From: CAWBFD01 sp963788115
Lineage (GTDB): Bacteria > Actinomycetota > Thermoleophilia > Solirubrobacterales > 70-9
Direction: 5' to 3'
Length of the DNA stretch: 64,000 nucleotides
NCBI GenBank assembly: GCA_963788115.1
Contig: CAWBFD010000004.1
Coordinates: forward strand, 186,001-250,000
Shown here: piece by piece, positions 7,845 to 16,495 of the stretch
Layout of the letters: each line of letters begins with the position of its first letter
Position numbering within the stretch: position 1 is the first letter of the stretch
Position numbers and translations under genes: made by a program
The notes under the pieces: generated by a model
Told to the model about the DNA's origin: nothing
Seen by the model: the letters and a program-made list of their open reading frames with translations, nothing else
Database searches by the model: none

Positions 7845-9284
7845 ATGAGCGCCGTCGAGATCGTGCTCGCCGTCGCCGCGGGGGTGATCGGGCTCACCGG
7901 AGCGTGGTCTCCGTGTGGGTTCTCGATGGTGGAGACCATCGGGCTCACCGGAGAGCGTGGGCGCCGCGCCACGATCCTGGCGGCCTGCGCCACCTTCGGA
8001 CCGGGCGCGATCGTCGGCGGGGCGATGACCTTCGTCGGTCTGGCTCTGCTCGGAGGTCTGATCCACGGGGTCGGCGGCGATCTCGCCTACCTGATCGCGG
8101 CGGCGGTCGCGCTCGCCGCGGCCTTGGCCGAGGCGAAGGGTGCCCGGATCGTGCCGCAGATTCGCCGTCAGCTGCCGGAGAGCTGGCGCTGGACGATGCC
8201 GCTCCCGGTGGCCGGCGGCCTCTACGGGATCCTGCTGGGCCTCGGTTTCACCACCTTCGTGCTCAGCTTCGGGGTGTGGGCGCTGGCAGGCGTCAGCTTC
8301 GCGCTCGGGAGTCCTGCCGCCGGGCTCGCGATCGGGGTCGCGTTCGGTGTCGGCCGGGCGATCCCGGTGCTGGTGCTGGCGCCGATCGTGGACCGCCCGT
8401 TCGCAACCCGCTGCACCCAGCTGATGGCGGAGCGGCCCGGGCTCTACCGGGGCTTCCGCCTCGGCGACGCCGTGGCCCTGACGCTGGCCGCGGTCGTGAT
8501 GGCCTCGAGCGGGGCCGCCGGAGCCGATCGACTCGAGGCCGAAGGTGGTGCGGACCCGTCCGCGGATGTCCGCGGGTTCGCCTTCCAGCAGCCGAATCAG
8601 AGCGGGGTGCTGCGCGAGGGCGGCGAGCACACGTCGCTGCCGGGGACCGACCCGGCGATCGGCTCGCGCTACGTCGCCGTGATCGACGGTGGGGAGCGAA
8701 TCAGGTTGATGCTGCGAAGCTCGCTGCGAAGGGTGGGCACCGTCCACGTCCCCGGGGCGGACGCTGTCGCGGTCTCCAAGCATTGGCTCGTGTACCGGAC
8801 CCGCCGACACGGCGACGACCGGCTCGCGGCCCGGCGGATCCGCGGCGGCCGCGTCGGCAAGCCTCGCGCGCTGGCGAAGGCCTCACGGCCGGCCCAACTC
8901 GGCCAACCCGACCTGCGCAAGGACCTGCTCGTGTTCGCCAAGGCAACCCGGGACCGGAACTGGATCGCCACACGGAAGCTCGGCCAGCGCTCTGGCGGCA
9001 TCGTGGTCGGCTCAGGCTCGGCGGCTATCTCCAATCCCTCGGTGCGGGGAAGCAAGGTGCTCTACGTTCGCGCCAGCAGGGAACGCCAGGCGCACCAGTC
9101 GATCGCGGTTCCAGACCTTCATCAGCGGCTGATGCTCACCTCGCTCCACGGCCGCGGACGCGGCCGCACGCTGTACCGGCGCGGTGGGAACGCCGTGCTC
9201 TGGTCGACTGCGCTGACCGCCAAGAGGGCGTACGTAACGATCCTCCGCGGAGGACCGAGGAGGATCGTCTCGGTCGCACGGTAG
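7845..9284 (+). CDS. MauF-like membrane protein fused to a beta-propeller-like domain
   Basis: The N-terminal part (about residues 1-225) resembles MauF, a DsbD/CcdA-related membrane protein needed for methylamine dehydrogenase maturation. It has several hydrophobic helices and the motif AWSPCGFSMVETIG, with C24 and a second Cys (C48) in LAACATFGPG. The C-terminal part (about 255-479) has no membrane segment and shows at least five similar units of the form L-V-x-Y/F followed by R-x-I strands (RYVAVI, WLVYRT, LLVFAK, KVLYVR, AYVTIL), which suggests a TolB/WD-like propeller outside the membrane. The MADH heavy chain MauB is also a propeller, but direct homology cannot be claimed. It starts 36 bases after the MauA-like gene and closes the operon. 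Its stop lies inside the next palindromic element. Confidence 0.65.
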   Translation: MSAVEIVLAVAAGVIGLTGAWSPCGFSMVETIGLTGERGRRATILAACATFGPGAIVGGAMTFVGLALLGGLIHGVGGDLAYLIAAAVALAAALAEAKGARIVPQIRRQLPESWRWTMPLPVAGGLYGILLGLGFTTFVLSFGVWALAGVSFALGSPAAGLAIGVAFGVGRAIPVLVLAPIVDRPFATRCTQLMAERPGLYRGFRLGDAVALTLAAVVMASSGAAGADRLEAEGGADPSADVRGFAFQQPNQSGVLREGGEHTSLPGTDPAIGSRYVAVIDGGERIRLMLRSSLRRVGTVHVPGADAVAVSKHWLVYRTRRHGDDRLAARRIRGGRVGKPRALAKASRPAQLGQPDLRKDLLVFAKATRDRNWIATRKLGQRSGGIVVGSGSAAISNPSVRGSKVLYVRASRERQAHQSIAVPDLHQRLMLTSLHGRGRGRTLYRRGGNAVLWSTALTAKRAYVTILRGGPRRIVSVAR

Positions 9285-9447
9285 TACACGCGGCCATTAG
9301 TACGGTGGATTTCAGCCGGCGAGAACCGAGCATGGCAAGGACGCAGGGAGCCCGCATAGTCAGCCACTATGCGGGTGACCGAGGACGCAGCCAGGCGACG
9401 GTTCGCAGCCGGCTGAACACCGGCGTATTTGTGGCCGCGTGTACTAG
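9282..9447. repeat. Structured intergenic element, GCGTCCT-core family, copy 2 (inverted)
   Basis: 166 bp between two convergent genes. The outer arms start TAGTACACGCGGCCA (9282-9296) and end TGGCCGCGTGTACTA (9432-9446), 15 bp perfect and then imperfect pairing. The middle arms are CAGCCGGCGAGAACC (9313-9327) and GGTTCGCAGCCGGCTG (9399-9414). The inner hairpin is CCCGCATAGT-cagcc-ACTATGCGGG (9351-9375). Read on the minus strand, the loops carry GCGTCCTCGG and GCGTCCTTGCC, as in the other copies. The left end contains the stop of the MauF-like gene. Confidence 0.75.
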
Positions 9448-9453
9448 ACCGGC

Positions 9454-10134
9454 TCACGGTGGCTTGATCACGTCCAGCGGGATCTCGGCGATGCCGATGG
9501 CGCGGTAGATGGTCGTGCTGGGTTTCACGATCAGCCACTCGTCGCCGCTTCGCTCCATGTAGATCAGGTCGTCCTCGATCGAGGGCTCGCGGTCCCCCGC
9601 GAACCGGGTGAAGACGCCGACCGTGGCGCGGGCCTCGGGCGGCGTCACCGAGACCTCGACAAACTCCTGGATCCGGGTGTCGCGCCAGGGGATTCCGCGC
9701 GGATCGCGATACCCGATCGAGGCGGAGAGGGAAGAGGCGCAATCGCCGCGGTCGACGGGGAACTCCAGCGAATCCAGGGCGCCCGGCTCGAACAGCGAGC
9801 AGACCGCGGCGCCGTCGCGATCGACCAGTCCCTCGACGTACACGCGGACGACCCGCATCACCGCTCGCTGCTGGCGGACCGCCGCGCTGGGTCCCGAGGG
9901 TTCGGGCTCCCGCTGGCCGTCGTCGCCGTCGTCCGGCGGCTCCTGCTCGGGGGCGTCGTCCTCGGCCGGCTCGCTCCCCCCGTTCGGCTCCTCGGGCGGG
10001 GTCGTCTCGGTCGGCGCCTCCGCCGCAGTCGTCGTCGTGGTCGTCGGGGTTTCGTCGTCGTCATCGCCGCCGCACGCGGCCACCGACAGAACGCCGCAGA
10101 GAAGCGCCGCGCACGCGATCGAGCTCGCGTTCAC
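9454..10134 (-). CDS. Putative lipoprotein with disordered linker and NTF2-like domain
   Basis: 226-residue exported lipoprotein. The GTG start at 10134 was chosen because it directly precedes a signal peptide with lipobox VAAC (around residue 21); the frame stays open upstream without any signal-like sequence. After the Cys comes a long low-complexity linker (GGDDDDETP, Thr run, Pro/Glu/Asp-rich, to about residue 85), probably a flexible tether. The C-terminal 130 residues have the alternating helix/strand pattern of SnoaL/NTF2-like (DUF4878-type) domains: VRVYVEGLVDRDGAAVCSL, then strands ending DEWLIVKPS. No catalytic residues are apparent. A function in the cell envelope is inferred from the leader only. 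Confidence 0.7.
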   Translation of the reverse strand: MNASSIACAALLCGVLSVAACGGDDDDETPTTTTTTAAEAPTETTPPEEPNGGSEPAEDDAPEQEPPDDGDDGQREPEPSGPSAAVRQQRAVMRVVRVYVEGLVDRDGAAVCSLFEPGALDSLEFPVDRGDCASSLSASIGYRDPRGIPWRDTRIQEFVEVSVTPPEARATVGVFTRFAGDREPSIEDDLIYMERSGDEWLIVKPSTTIYRAIGIAEIPLDVIKPP

Positions 10135-10241
10135 ACACCCCTGATAGCAGGTCGGGGCGGGGCGGATCGAGGATCGGCGCGCTGGGCACGCGTGGCGCTT
10201 TCGTTCGCATATCCCGAACGAACTCGCCATCACCGGGACCT

Positions 10242-13200
10242 TTGGGTGGCGAGTCAGAAGCGGAACGGAAGCGGACCGACGCAATCCGTAAACTCGGTCG
10301 GTTGGCCCCTGACCCGAACACGAGTGGCGATTCACCCCTCGAGCCATTCTCGGACGCGGTCCGCGGGTGGTTCGAGGCGTCCTTTGAGACGCCCACGCCG
10401 GCGCAGGCGCTCGGCTGGCCGAAGATCGCCTCGAGCGCCAACACGCTGATCTGCGCGCCGACCGGCTCGGGCAAGACCCTGGCCGCGTTCCTCTGGGGCA
10501 TCGACCGCCTCTCCCGGGAGCCGGAGCTGCTCGGCGACGGGGTGAAGCTCGTCTACGTCTCTCCGCTGAAGGCGCTCTCCTACGACATCGAGCGAAACCT
10601 GCGGGCCCCGCTGAAGGGGATCGGCGTGCCGATCTCGGTCGGGCTTCGCACCGGCGATACCCCGCAGCGGGAGCGCCAGGCGATGCGGCGCAGGCCGCCC
10701 GACATCCTGATCACGACCCCCGAGTCGCTCTATCTGATGATCACCTCGGGAGCGAGGGAGATCCTGATCGGGGCCGAGGCCGTGATCGTCGACGAGATCC
10801 ACGCCGTGGCCCAGTCGAAGCGAGGCGCTCACCTGGCACTGACGCTCGAACGCCTCTCGCATCTGGTGCAGTCGAACGACGGCAGGGACCCGCAGCGCAT
10901 CGGCCTCTCGGCGACGCAGCGACCGCTCGAGCGCATCGGCCGCTTCCTCGTCGGCCGCCGGCGCGAGGTCGAGCTGGTGGACGCCGGGCGCAGCAAGGAG
11001 CTCGACCTCGAGATCACGGTGCCGGTCGAGGACATGACCGAGCCCGATGCCCACATCGAGAAGCGCCGGGACGGCGGCGACTCGGGAGTCCCCGTGGGCG
11101 ACCAGGACTACGACCCTGCGCCCGGAAGGAGCATCTGGCCCGCGATCTACCCAGAGCTGCTGCGGCTCGTGCGCGAGCACACCTCGACGATCATCTTCGT
11201 CAACAGCCGCCGAGGGGCGGAGCGCCTGGCCAAGCGACTCAACGAGCTGGCGAACGACGAGGAGCCGCAGGAGCTGCCGGCGAGCGAGCACGCCGGCAAC
11301 TCCGGCGCCGGTGGGCCCAGCGCTCCCGTCGAGATCGCCAGGGCCCACCACGGCTCCCTCGCCCACGAGGAGCGCACGGTCGTCGAGGAACTGCTCAAGT
11401 CCGGCCAGCTCCCCTGCTTGGTGGCGACGTCGTCGCTCGAGCTGGGGATCGACATGGGGGCGGTCGACCTGGTGATCCAGGTCGAGTCGCCGAAGTCGGT
11501 AACCCGCGGGCTGCAGCGCATCGGTCGCGCCGGCCATGGGCTTGGGGAGACGTCGAAGGGCCGGATCCTTCCCAAGTTCCGCGCCGACCTCCTCGAGTGC
11601 GCGGTGGTTGCCAAGCGGATGCGTGGAGGCGAGATCGAGGAGACCGTGATCCCCCGCAACCCGCTCGACGTGGTCGCCCAGCACCTGGTCTCGATGGTCG
11701 CAGACGATGAGTGGGAGGTGGACGAGATCGAGCGGGTGGTGACCGCTGCCGAGCCCTTCGCGGAGCTCGGCCGCGAGCAGCTCGAGAACGTCCTTGACAT
11801 GCTCGACGGCCGCTACCCGTCCGAGCGCTTCGCCGAGTTGCGCCCGCGGCTCGCCTGGGATCGTGCGGCGGGCACCGTCCGCGGGCGCAGAGGCGCGCGT
11901 CAGCTTGCCGTGACCAACGCCGGCACGATCCCGGATCGCGGTCTCTACGGCGTCCACCTGCCCGACGGGCGCAGGGTGGGCGAGCTCGACGAGGAGATGG
12001 TGTACGAGGCGCGGCCCGGGCAGACTTTCCTGCTCGGCGCCACCACCTGGCGGATCGAGGAGATCACCCGCGACCGGGTGATCGTCACCCCCGCGCCGGG
12101 GGTTCCGGGCGCCGTTCCGTTCTGGAAGGGCGACGGGATCGGCCGGCCGGCCGAGCTGGGGCGCGCGATCGGGGAGTTCGCGCGCGAGGCGGTGGCGACC
12201 GACCCGAAGCAGCTGGCCACCGAGTACGACCTCGACCGCCGTGCCGCCGAGAACCTGGTCGCCTACCTGCGCGAGCAACAGGCCGCCACCCGAGTGGTTC
12301 CGTCCGACCAGACCGTCGTGATCGAGCGCTTCCGCGACGAGATCGGCGACTGGCGCCTGTGCGTGCTCTCTCCCTGGGGGGGACGTGTCCACGCGGCCTG
12401 GGGGCTCGCGCTGTCGCAGCGGCTCCGGACCGAGCATGACCTCGAGGCCGACGCGATCTGGTCTGACGATGGGATCGTCATCCACCTGCCCGATGCCGAC
12501 GAGGCCCCATCCGCCGACATGGTGCTGCTAGAGCCGGAGGAGGTCGAGGACCTGGTCGTCCGCGAGCTGGGCGGCTCGGCCCTGTTCGGCGCCCGGTTCC
12601 GGGAGAACGCCGCCCGGGCGCTGTTGCTCCCCCGCGCGTACCCGGGCAAGCGCACGCCGCTGTGGCAGCAGCGGCTAAAGGCCCAGTCGCTGCTCGAGGT
12701 GGCGAAGGACTTCCCCAGGTTCCCAGTCACCCTCGAGACCTATCGCGAGTGCCTGCGCGACGTGCTCGACCTGCCCTCGCTGGAGGGGCTTCTGCGCGAC
12801 CTTCACTCGCGCCGAGTCTCGCTCGTCGAGGTCGAGACCCCGACGGCCTCGCCATTCGCCTCCTCGCTCCTGTTCGACTACGTAGCGACGTACATGTACG
12901 AGGGGGACACTCCGAACGCGGAGCGCCGCGCCGCCGCCCTCGCCCTCGATCGCGAGCTGCTTCGGGAGCTGCTCGGGCAGGAGGAGTTGCGTGAGCTGAT
13001 CGATCCCGAGGCGCTGGCCGAGGTCGAGGCCTCGTTGCAGCATCTGACCGACCAGGCCCGGGCGAGCGATCGCGACGGGCTCCAGCAGGTGCTGCGCCGC
13101 CTCGGCGACCTGACCCCGGAGGAGTGTGCACAACGCGTCGGCGAGGGCTACTCCGCCCCGTCCATGCTCGAGAAGCTCGAGCGCGAGCGCCGTGCAGCCC

Positions 13201-14807
13201 GGGTGCGGATCGGCGGCGAGGAGCGGTGGATCTCGGCCGACGACGCCGGGCTCTACCGCGACGCCCTCGGCGTCCCTCCTCCTCCCGGGCTTCCCGATTC
13301 CTTCCTCGCCGAGGTCCCCGACGCGATGATCGCCCTGGTACGTCGCTACGCGCGCACCCATGGACCGTTCCCCACCCCGCAGCTCGCCGCCCGCTACGGG
13401 GTCGACCCGACGCCGGCGCTGCGCGAGCTCGAGCGCTCGGGCGTCCTCGTCCGGGGCGAGCTCCTGCCCGGTGGCACCGAGCGCGAGTGGTGCGACGCGG
13501 ATGTCCTACGGCGGGTGCGCCGGGCCAGCCTCGCGCACCTGCGCTCCGAGGCGGAGGCCGTCGACCGGCGTGAGCTGGCCAGATTCCTGCCGGCTTGGCA
13601 GAACGTCGACGCCCACCGGCCCGCCGGCGCCGGCCCGGACCGGCTGCGCGAGGCGCTGGTCTCGCTCCAGGGCGTGGCCCTGACCCCGGAGGTGTGGGAG
13701 CGCGACGTACTGCCTCGCCGTCTGGGGGCCTACAGCCAGAGCTGGCTCGACCAGCTCTGCACCGGCGGCGAGCTGGTCTGGGTCGGGGCGGGGGCGCTCG
13801 GCCGCTCGGGCAAGGTGGCGCTCTACTTCCGCGAGGACGTCCGCGTCGCCGGCCCGCCGCCGGCAAACGCGAAGCTCGAGTCGCCCGAAGGCGAGGCACA
13901 CGACGCGATCCGTGAGCGCCTCGCGCTCAGCCCCTGCTTCTGGGTCGATCTGGTGGCCGAGCTCGAGCTCTCGGCCGAGGAGATTCACGAGGCGCTCTGG
14001 GACCTGGCCTGGGCCGGAGAGGTCACCAACGACGCGTTCGCCCCGCTGCGCGCGAGACGCCTGTCCGCCGTGCAGCGGAGCCAGCCCCGGGGCCGGCGGT
14101 TCGCGGCCCGCCGCGCCGGGACCGGGCAGACCGTGCAGGGTCGGTGGTCGCTGACCGCGCCCCTGTTCGAGGACGCGCCGACGCAGGGCCCCAGGCTTCG
14201 GGCGCAGGCCGAGCTGATGCTGGAGCGATACGGGATCGTCACCCGTGAGACCGTGCTGGCCGAGGGCGTGCCGGGCGGCTTCTCGGCGCTCTATGGCGAG
14301 CTCTCGAACCTCGAGATGCTCGGGACCGCGCGCCGCGGCTACTTCGTCGAGGGCCTCGGCGGCGCCCAGTTCGCGCTCGGAGGCGCGGTCGAGCGGCTCC
14401 GCGCCCTGCCGCCGGCTGAGGGCCGCTACCTGGTGCTCGCGGCCACCGATCCAGCCAATCCCTACGGAGCGTCGCTGTCCTGGCCGAAGCGGGCCGACCA
14501 GGATGGCGGCTCGCGATCCGGCCGCCGTCCCTCGCGGACGCCTGGCGCCTACATCCTCCTGCGCGACGGCGATCCGGTCCTCTACGTCGAGCGGGGCGGA
14601 CGCGGCATCCTCCGCCTCGCCGGGCTGGAGGACGAAGGACTCGCCGAGGCGATCGGCGAGCTCGCGGACGCCGCCCGGGAGGGCCTGGTGCCGAAGCTCG
14701 CGATCGAGCGCGTGGACGGCGAGGCGGTGATCGGGTCGGGACTCGAGGAGACCCTGATCGAGGCGGGGTTCAGCCGCCAGCCTCGGCGACTGGTCGCCTC
14801 GGCGTAG
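10242..14807 (+). CDS. lhr: Large DEAD/DEAH-box helicase of the Lhr family
   Basis: 1521-residue ATP-dependent 3'-5' DNA helicase implicated in DNA repair. The N-terminal superfamily 2 core has Q-motif region PTPAQALGWP, Walker A CAPTGSGKTLAAF (about residues 63-75), Walker B VDEIHAVAQSKRG and motif III GLSATQRP. The second RecA domain has ATSSLELGIDMG and RGLQRIGRAGHG. Then follow the Lhr winged-helix/beta-barrel region (FWKGDGIGRP, GGRVHAAWG) and the long C-terminal YcaQ/AlkZ-like half typical of full-length Lhr. The start is uncertain: TTG at 10242 begins the frame and TTG at 10302 is an alternative; the helicase domain begins near residue 40. It is divergent from the lipoprotein gene. Confidence 0.9.
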   Translation: MGGESEAERKRTDAIRKLGRLAPDPNTSGDSPLEPFSDAVRGWFEASFETPTPAQALGWPKIASSANTLICAPTGSGKTLAAFLWGIDRLSREPELLGDGVKLVYVSPLKALSYDIERNLRAPLKGIGVPISVGLRTGDTPQRERQAMRRRPPDILITTPESLYLMITSGAREILIGAEAVIVDEIHAVAQSKRGAHLALTLERLSHLVQSNDGRDPQRIGLSATQRPLERIGRFLVGRRREVELVDAGRSKELDLEITVPVEDMTEPDAHIEKRRDGGDSGVPVGDQDYDPAPGRSIWPAIYPELLRLVREHTSTIIFVNSRRGAERLAKRLNELANDEEPQELPASEHAGNSGAGGPSAPVEIARAHHGSLAHEERTVVEELLKSGQLPCLVATSSLELGIDMGAVDLVIQVESPKSVTRGLQRIGRAGHGLGETSKGRILPKFRADLLECAVVAKRMRGGEIEETVIPRNPLDVVAQHLVSMVADDEWEVDEIERVVTAAEPFAELGREQLENVLDMLDGRYPSERFAELRPRLAWDRAAGTVRGRRGARQLAVTNAGTIPDRGLYGVHLPDGRRVGELDEEMVYEARPGQTFLLGATTWRIEEITRDRVIVTPAPGVPGAVPFWKGDGIGRPAELGRAIGEFAREAVATDPKQLATEYDLDRRAAENLVAYLREQQAATRVVPSDQTVVIERFRDEIGDWRLCVLSPWGGRVHAAWGLALSQRLRTEHDLEADAIWSDDGIVIHLPDADEAPSADMVLLEPEEVEDLVVRELGGSALFGARFRENAARALLLPRAYPGKRTPLWQQRLKAQSLLEVAKDFPRFPVTLETYRECLRDVLDLPSLEGLLRDLHSRRVSLVEVETPTASPFASSLLFDYVATYMYEGDTPNAERRAAALALDRELLRELLGQEELRELIDPEALAEVEASLQHLTDQARASDRDGLQQVLRRLGDLTPEECAQRVGEGYSAPSMLEKLERERRAARVRIGGEERWISADDAGLYRDALGVPPPPGLPDSFLAEVPDAMIALVRRYARTHGPFPTPQLAARYGVDPTPALRELERSGVLVRGELLPGGTEREWCDADVLRRVRRASLAHLRSEAEAVDRRELARFLPAWQNVDAHRPAGAGPDRLREALVSLQGVALTPEVWERDVLPRRLGAYSQSWLDQLCTGGELVWVGAGALGRSGKVALYFREDVRVAGPPPANAKLESPEGEAHDAIRERLALSPCFWVDLVAELELSAEEIHEALWDLAWAGEVTNDAFAPLRARRLSAVQRSQPRGRRFAARRAGTGQTVQGRWSLTAPLFEDAPTQGPRLRAQAELMLERYGIVTRETVLAEGVPGGFSALYGELSNLEMLGTARRGYFVEGLGGAQFALGGAVERLRALPPAEGRYLVLAATDPANPYGASLSWPKRADQDGGSRSGRRPSRTPGAYILLRDGDPVLYVERGGRGILRLAGLEDEGLAEAIGELADAAREGLVPKLAIERVDGEAVIGSGLEETLIEAGFSRQPRRLVASA

Positions 14808-14940
14808 GCACCAACCGCCCGCACTGGCGCCTCCCGCGGCACCAACCGCCCGCACCGGCGCCTCCCGCCCCCCAACCGCCCGCACTGGCGCTGCCAGCCC
14901 CGCCGCCCGGCCGCCCGCACCGGCGCCGCCCGCCCCGCCG
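14808..14940. repeat. GC-rich tandem repeat, about four units of 31-35 bp
   Basis: Directly behind the lhr stop are four imperfect units containing CAACCGCCCGCAC followed by TGGCGCC or CGGCGCC and CCCGC. The first two units (14808-14838 and 14839-14869) differ at only two positions; the third and fourth are diverged or slightly longer. There are no spacers, so this is not a CRISPR array. It lies between two convergent genes. Confidence 0.6.
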
Positions 14941-14945
14941 CACTC

Positions 14946-14979
14946 GCGCCTTATGGGGTGCTGTGGACCGATAAGGCGC
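14946..14979. terminator. Hairpin between convergent lhr and LysR genes
   Basis: The 9-bp perfect stem GCGCCTTAT / ATAAGGCGC has a 16-base loop. It lies 28 bases from the stop of the LysR gene and 139 bases from that of lhr. The position suits a bidirectional terminator. There is no T-tract, so intrinsic termination is not certain. Confidence 0.45.
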
Positions 14980-15006
14980 CAGCTGGGCTCATTGGCCGTG
15001 GGGGGC

Positions 15007-15897
15007 TCATTGCGTCGCGCGGGCGGCCCGGCGCACGAAGGCGATGAACGCCGCCGCCGCCGGCGGCTGGCGCCGCCGCGCCCGCCACAGGAGCGCGACC
15101 GAGCGGTGCAGGGCCGGCGAGAGCGGCTTCCAGGCGAGGTCGGACCCGCTCGATGTGACAACCGTCTCGGGCACGATCGCGACCCCGAGCCCGCGCGAGA
15201 CCACAGCTCGCATCATCGACAGGTCGTTGCTCTCGAACGCGATCCTGGGCGACACCCCGGCCCGGGCGAAGGCCCGGTCGGCCGCCGCCCGCACCGCGGC
15301 GCCCGGGCGGAAGGTGACGAGCGGACGACCGTCGAGCTCGGCGAGGCGGACACGCTTGCGTCCCGCCAGTGGGTCCGATGGGGCCATGGCCAGCACGAGC
15401 TGCTCCGAGCCGAGCAGCTCGTGTGCAAGCCCCTCGGGCACCTCATCGGCCTCGAACATCGCGATCGCCGCATCGAGCTCGTAGCTCCACAGGCGCTCGA
15501 CCATCTCGGCGGCGGTTCCCTCTCGCATCACGATCTCGACGTCGGGGTGGAGCTCGTCGAAGCTGACCAAGAGCGCCGGCAGATCGACGCCGCCCGCCGG
15601 CAGCATCCCGCCCACCCTGAGCTGTCCGCGAAGCAGTCCCGCCAGCTCGTCCAGCTCCGACCCGAGCGCCTCGACCTCGGACAGGATCCGAGTCGCGCGC
15701 CCGAGCGTGATCTCACCCGCCTCGGTCAGCTCCACCCGGCGGGTAGTGCGGTTGAGCAGCTCGACCCCGAGCTCGGCCTCCAGCCGGCGCACCTGCTGCG
15801 ACAGCGCCGACTGAGCCAGGTGAAGCTCGTCGGCGGCGCGGGTGAAGTTGCGGTGGCGGGCGACGGCCGCGAAATAGCGAAGCTGGCGAAGCTCCAT
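15007..15897 (-). CDS. LysR family transcriptional regulator
   Basis: 296-residue DNA-binding regulator with N-terminal winged helix-turn-helix (LRYFAAVARHRNFTRAADEL, then LAQSALSQQVRRLEAELG and RTTRRVELTEAG) and a C-terminal LysR-type effector-binding domain (about 90-290) with two alpha/beta lobes. Start ATG at 15897. It is divergent from a GNAT gene (15959), and such regulators often act on the divergent neighbour. The 61-bp spacer is AT-rich compared with the surroundings (TATTAATCAGCATACGTGAT) and is the likely operator/promoter; a -10-like TATGCT lies about 11 bases before the LysR start. The effector cannot be predicted. Confidence 0.9.
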   Translation of the reverse strand: MELRQLRYFAAVARHRNFTRAADELHLAQSALSQQVRRLEAELGVELLNRTTRRVELTEAGEITLGRATRILSEVEALGSELDELAGLLRGQLRVGGMLPAGGVDLPALLVSFDELHPDVEIVMREGTAAEMVERLWSYELDAAIAMFEADEVPEGLAHELLGSEQLVLAMAPSDPLAGRKRVRLAELDGRPLVTFRPGAAVRAAADRAFARAGVSPRIAFESNDLSMMRAVVSRGLGVAIVPETVVTSSGSDLAWKPLSPALHRSVALLWRARRRQPPAAAAFIAFVRRAARATQ

Positions 15898-15958
15898 CTC
15901 TATTAATCAGCATACGTGATGAGTAGGAACACGAATTCGTCTTGCACAGATAGATGAG

Positions 15959-16495
15959 ATGGGTGACACTCAGGCCATGGCACCGACGACGCTGATCGCA
16001 CAGGACCGGGACCTGACCATCCGCGGCGACCTGCGCGCAGGTGACCTCGGCGGGATCGCGACCCTGCACGGCACCGTCTATGCGGCCGAGCACGGGCTCG
16101 ACGCTCGCTTCGAGGCCGGGGTCGCCCGCGGCCTCGCTGAGGCCGTCCAGCACGGCTGGCCCGAGCGGGGGCGCCTGTGGGCGGTCGAGCGCAACGGCGA
16201 GCTCGCCGGCTCTCTGGCGCTCGCCCACGAGGGCGACGGCGAGGGCAAGGTCCGCTGGTTCCTGCTGGTCGAGGAGCTCCGTGGCCGGGGGCTCGGCCGG
16301 GCGTTGCTCGAGGAGCTGGTCGGCGAGGCGGACGACGCCGGGCTCGCGGTGGTGAGGCTGGAAACCTTCAGCGCGCTTCGCGCCGCCGGACACCTCTATC
16401 GCTCGGTCGGGTTCGAGCTGCTCGACTCCCAGCGCTTCTCCGGCTGGGGACGGCCGATCGTGCTGCAGCATTACGAGCGGCGGGCGCCCGCATGA
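15959..16495 (+). CDS. GNAT family N-acetyltransferase
   Basis: 178-residue acetyl-CoA-dependent acyltransferase. It shows the GNAT core: substrate strand RLWAVERNGELAGSLALA, beta-4 KVRWFLLVEELRGRGLGRALL with the acetyl-CoA pyrophosphate loop R-G-R-G-L-G-R, and the C-terminal AAGHLYRSVGFELLDSQ. Start ATG 15959; an internal ATG at 15977 (MAPTTLIAQD) is possible. It is divergent from the LysR gene and may be under its control. The stop overlaps the next start (ATGA). The acceptor substrate is unknown. Confidence 0.85.
   Translation: MGDTQAMAPTTLIAQDRDLTIRGDLRAGDLGGIATLHGTVYAAEHGLDARFEAGVARGLAEAVQHGWPERGRLWAVERNGELAGSLALAHEGDGEGKVRWFLLVEELRGRGLGRALLEELVGEADDAGLAVVRLETFSALRAAGHLYRSVGFELLDSQRFSGWGRPIVLQHYERRAPA

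Noticed and set aside
6299..9284. Calling this a methylamine dehydrogenase operon
   Set aside because: No mauB, mauG or amicyanin gene is near, and the second TTQ Trp is not found, so methylamine oxidation is not supported.
10332..12485. 717-codon open frame antisense to lhr
   Set aside because: High GC keeps antisense frames open. The product has an Asp/Arg/His/Leu/Val composition without motifs, while the plus strand encodes a complete helicase.
14808..14940. Possible CRISPR array
   Set aside because: Repeat units follow one another directly without unique spacers, and no cas genes are present.
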